Of a stretch of 64,000 nt of DNA, positions 62,456 through 64,000 are shown one piece after another. The stretch is taken from assembly GCA_016200545.1 (NCBI GenBank), contig JACQEO010000050.1, positions 1 to 64,000 on the forward strand, given 5' to 3'. The position numbers were made by a program, and so were the translations under genes. This stretch comes from Deltaproteobacteria bacterium. GTDB lineage: Bacteria > Desulfobacterota > Binatia > UTPRO1. The notes beneath the pieces were generated by a model that saw only the letters and a list, made by a program, of their open reading frames with translations, made no database searches and had not been told where the DNA came from. The first letter of the stretch is position 1; each line of letters begins with the position of its first letter.

Positions 62456-64000
62456 CTACTCGCGCGCCGGCCGCCGGCGCTCGTGGAACCACACGCGGTA
62501 CTCGTCCATGCGCGCGAGCTGGTCGCGCGGCGCGCGGCGCCGGCAGGTCGACGCCTCGGCGCTCCCGGCGAAAGCACCCCAGCGGAGCTCGACGCAATCG
62601 TTCGGATTGTACGCGATCTCGAGCACCTCGGCGCGACCCAGGAGGTCCGCGAGCGTCGCCGTCCACTGTGAGCCGTCGCTACGCATGTACGTGAAGCGGC
62701 GCGCCGTGGTCTCGTCGCGAATGATGCCCTCGAGCTCGTCGCGCACGGCGGCGATCGGCGCGCCGGCAAGCATGGCGTAGCGCTCGGGCCGGCGCGCGAC
62801 GCGCGCGGGAAACTCGCGCACGACGTCGAGCGCGATCAGCAGGCGGAGGTCGCGCGACGGCGTCGCGTAGTCCTCCCAGGGACCGGTGGTCTCGAAGATC
62901 GCGGCGCCGCTCGGCATCGCGATGGTGCCGGGGCGGGCGGCGACGTAGGTCTCGCCGTTCGCGACCGACGTGACGCGCGTGCGCACCTGCTCGTCGAGCG
63001 CCTGGATGATCTCGCGCAGCACCCGCGCCGGATCCATCGGCGTCGGCGACAGCAGCTCGTCCATGCGATCGTAAAACTCCTCGACGCCGCGCGCATACTG
63101 CTCGAGCGAGAAGTCGCCGTAGTCGGAGTCGGCGACGATCCCACGATTGGTGAGCGGTCGAAGCGCGCCGCCGTCTGCCAGGATCGGCCGAAAGTGCTTG
63201 AACCCAGGTCCGCCGAACGCCGGATCGACGGCGAAGAGGAAGGTGCCTCGCCAGAACCGTTTGCGCGCGATCGTGCCGTCGGGCTGCGCGTCGACGGCGA
63301 GGAGGACGCCGCCCGTGTCGGCGGTTTGTGCCACGCGCTGGACGACGATGAGGGTGTGGCCGTAAGGATCGGCGTACACCGTCCCGGGACGGATGGTCTC
63401 GGGCGCGAGCCGGGTCGGATAGAGGTCGGTGCGATCGTCGTCGCCCGCGGTGCGCGCACTCCCCGAATGGATCGTCCAGCCCACCTCGCGGCGCAGGAAG
63501 CGGCCGACGCGTGCCACCTCCTCGCTCGGCGCGCCGGCGAGGGCCTCACGGCTCGAGTGCCACGCGACACATCGCGGCGCACCGCCACGGCCGCCGCGCG
63601 AGCACTCGGAGTAGCCGAACGGTAGTCCGAGCTTCCACGCGAAATACGCCCGCAGGAAGTACGGTAGATCGGCGCAATCGGGTTCCAAGCGCAGGCGCCC
63701 GGGGCCGTCCTCCCCCAAACCGAGATGGTCGTGGAGGAAGTTGCGCGTGGGATCGCTGAAGATCGGATCGAGATGCTGCCAGCTCGGCTCCGCGTCGAGC
63801 GGGTCGTCGAAGAGACGCTCCACCCACGCCGAGTAGAGGAGCTCTGTGCCACGATCCCACGTCCGCTCGAGCAGCCACGCCCCGCCCGCCGCGAGCGGCC
63901 GGTGCGCCGTGTCGCGCCTGACGGCGATCGTCTCGCACGCACCGTCCTCGGCTCCGCGGTCCGCGGGCGCGATCGCCGCGTCGTCTCGCGGCGCCAGCCG
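62456..64000 (-). CDS. Large uncharacterised protein, partial at window edge; papain-like motifs
   Basis: The frame is open to the right edge, so the N-terminus lies outside the window; 514 residues are visible. The segment PDCADLPYFLRAYFAWKLGL with Cys and the later GTVYADPYGHTLIVVQ with His resemble the Cys/His spacing of NlpC/P60 or papain-like hydrolases, but I see no firm third residue. The second half is helical, with several long Arg/Asp-rich helices (VRDELEGIIRDETTARRF). It follows the CYK-repeat gene on the same strand. Function unproven. Confidence 0.55.
   Translation of the reverse strand, partial: RLAPRDDAAIAPADRGAEDGACETIAVRRDTAHRPLAAGGAWLLERTWDRGTELLYSAWVERLFDDPLDAEPSWQHLDPIFSDPTRNFLHDHLGLGEDGPGRLRLEPDCADLPYFLRAYFAWKLGLPFGYSECSRGGRGGAPRCVAWHSSREALAGAPSEEVARVGRFLRREVGWTIHSGSARTAGDDDRTDLYPTRLAPETIRPGTVYADPYGHTLIVVQRVAQTADTGGVLLAVDAQPDGTIARKRFWRGTFLFAVDPAFGGPGFKHFRPILADGGALRPLTNRGIVADSDYGDFSLEQYARGVEEFYDRMDELLSPTPMDPARVLREIIQALDEQVRTRVTSVANGETYVAARPGTIAMPSGAAIFETTGPWEDYATPSRDLRLLIALDVVREFPARVARRPERYAMLAGAPIAAVRDELEGIIRDETTARRFTYMRSDGSQWTATLADLLGRAEVLEIAYNPNDCVELRWGAFAGSAEASTCRRRAPRDQLARMDEYRVWFHERRRPARE

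Overview
The window is strongly GC-rich bacterial DNA, densely coded on both strands, with many 4-base start/stop overlaps (ATGA or GTGA). I see no rRNA, tRNA or CRISPR array. The lineage is inferred only. Large secreted Cys-rich proteins with Thr/Pro linkers, repeated CYK-type domains joined to a DUF1554-like domain, many c-type cytochromes and a B12-dependent methylmalonyl-CoA mutase with its MeaB chaperone fit an environmental deltaproteobacterium-like or Binatota-like organism. No marker gene here settles it.

Left part (1-31 kb) is accessory and stress-related. It begins with methylmalonyl-CoA mutase, a GNAT acetyltransferase, a Tat-exported flavin oxidase and an O-methyltransferase. A Cys-rich MarR regulator is divergent from an RclC-like membrane protein, with paired operators between them. 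Two look-alike operons follow (ArsR, SRPBCC/AHSA1, effector). Both have AACC-N4-GGTT palindromes at the ArsR start, and both have a frameshifted third gene (a glutathione S-transferase and a DUF899 protein). Also here are a VapBC-type toxin-antitoxin pair, two small-ORF/nucleotidyltransferase pairs, a Uma2 protein, an enoyl-CoA hydratase, and a DUF1993/DoxX/GST operon. Many genes in this part are broken: two SnoaL-like genes, the GST, DUF899, an ECF sigma factor, a serine hydrolase and an HNH protein. Several breaks look like the loss of one base from a short G or C run, so either real decay or consensus errors are possible.

Middle part (31-50.5 kb) is envelope and redox. Two membrane GT-C glycosyltransferases lie divergent from a GT2 glycosyltransferase, a TauD-type dioxygenase, a TPR protein and a coupled pair of di-heme oxidoreductases. 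Then come an FG-GAP propeller protein coupled to a Cys-rich secreted protein, a fatty acid desaturase with a coiled-coil tail, a cytochrome c peroxidase-like protein, and a 1124-residue fusion of YVTN propeller, haem, Kelch propeller and haem. Together they suggest periplasmic or surface electron transfer, with substrate unknown.

Right part (49.5-64 kb) holds an SDR reductase, a secreted protein made of two 90-residue repeats, another Cys-rich secreted protein, MeaB, RlmJ, a DUF748/AsmA-like envelope protein, an HxlR-molybdopterin oxidoreductase operon with a palindromic operator, a CYK-repeat/DUF1554-like secreted protein, and a gene running off the right edge.
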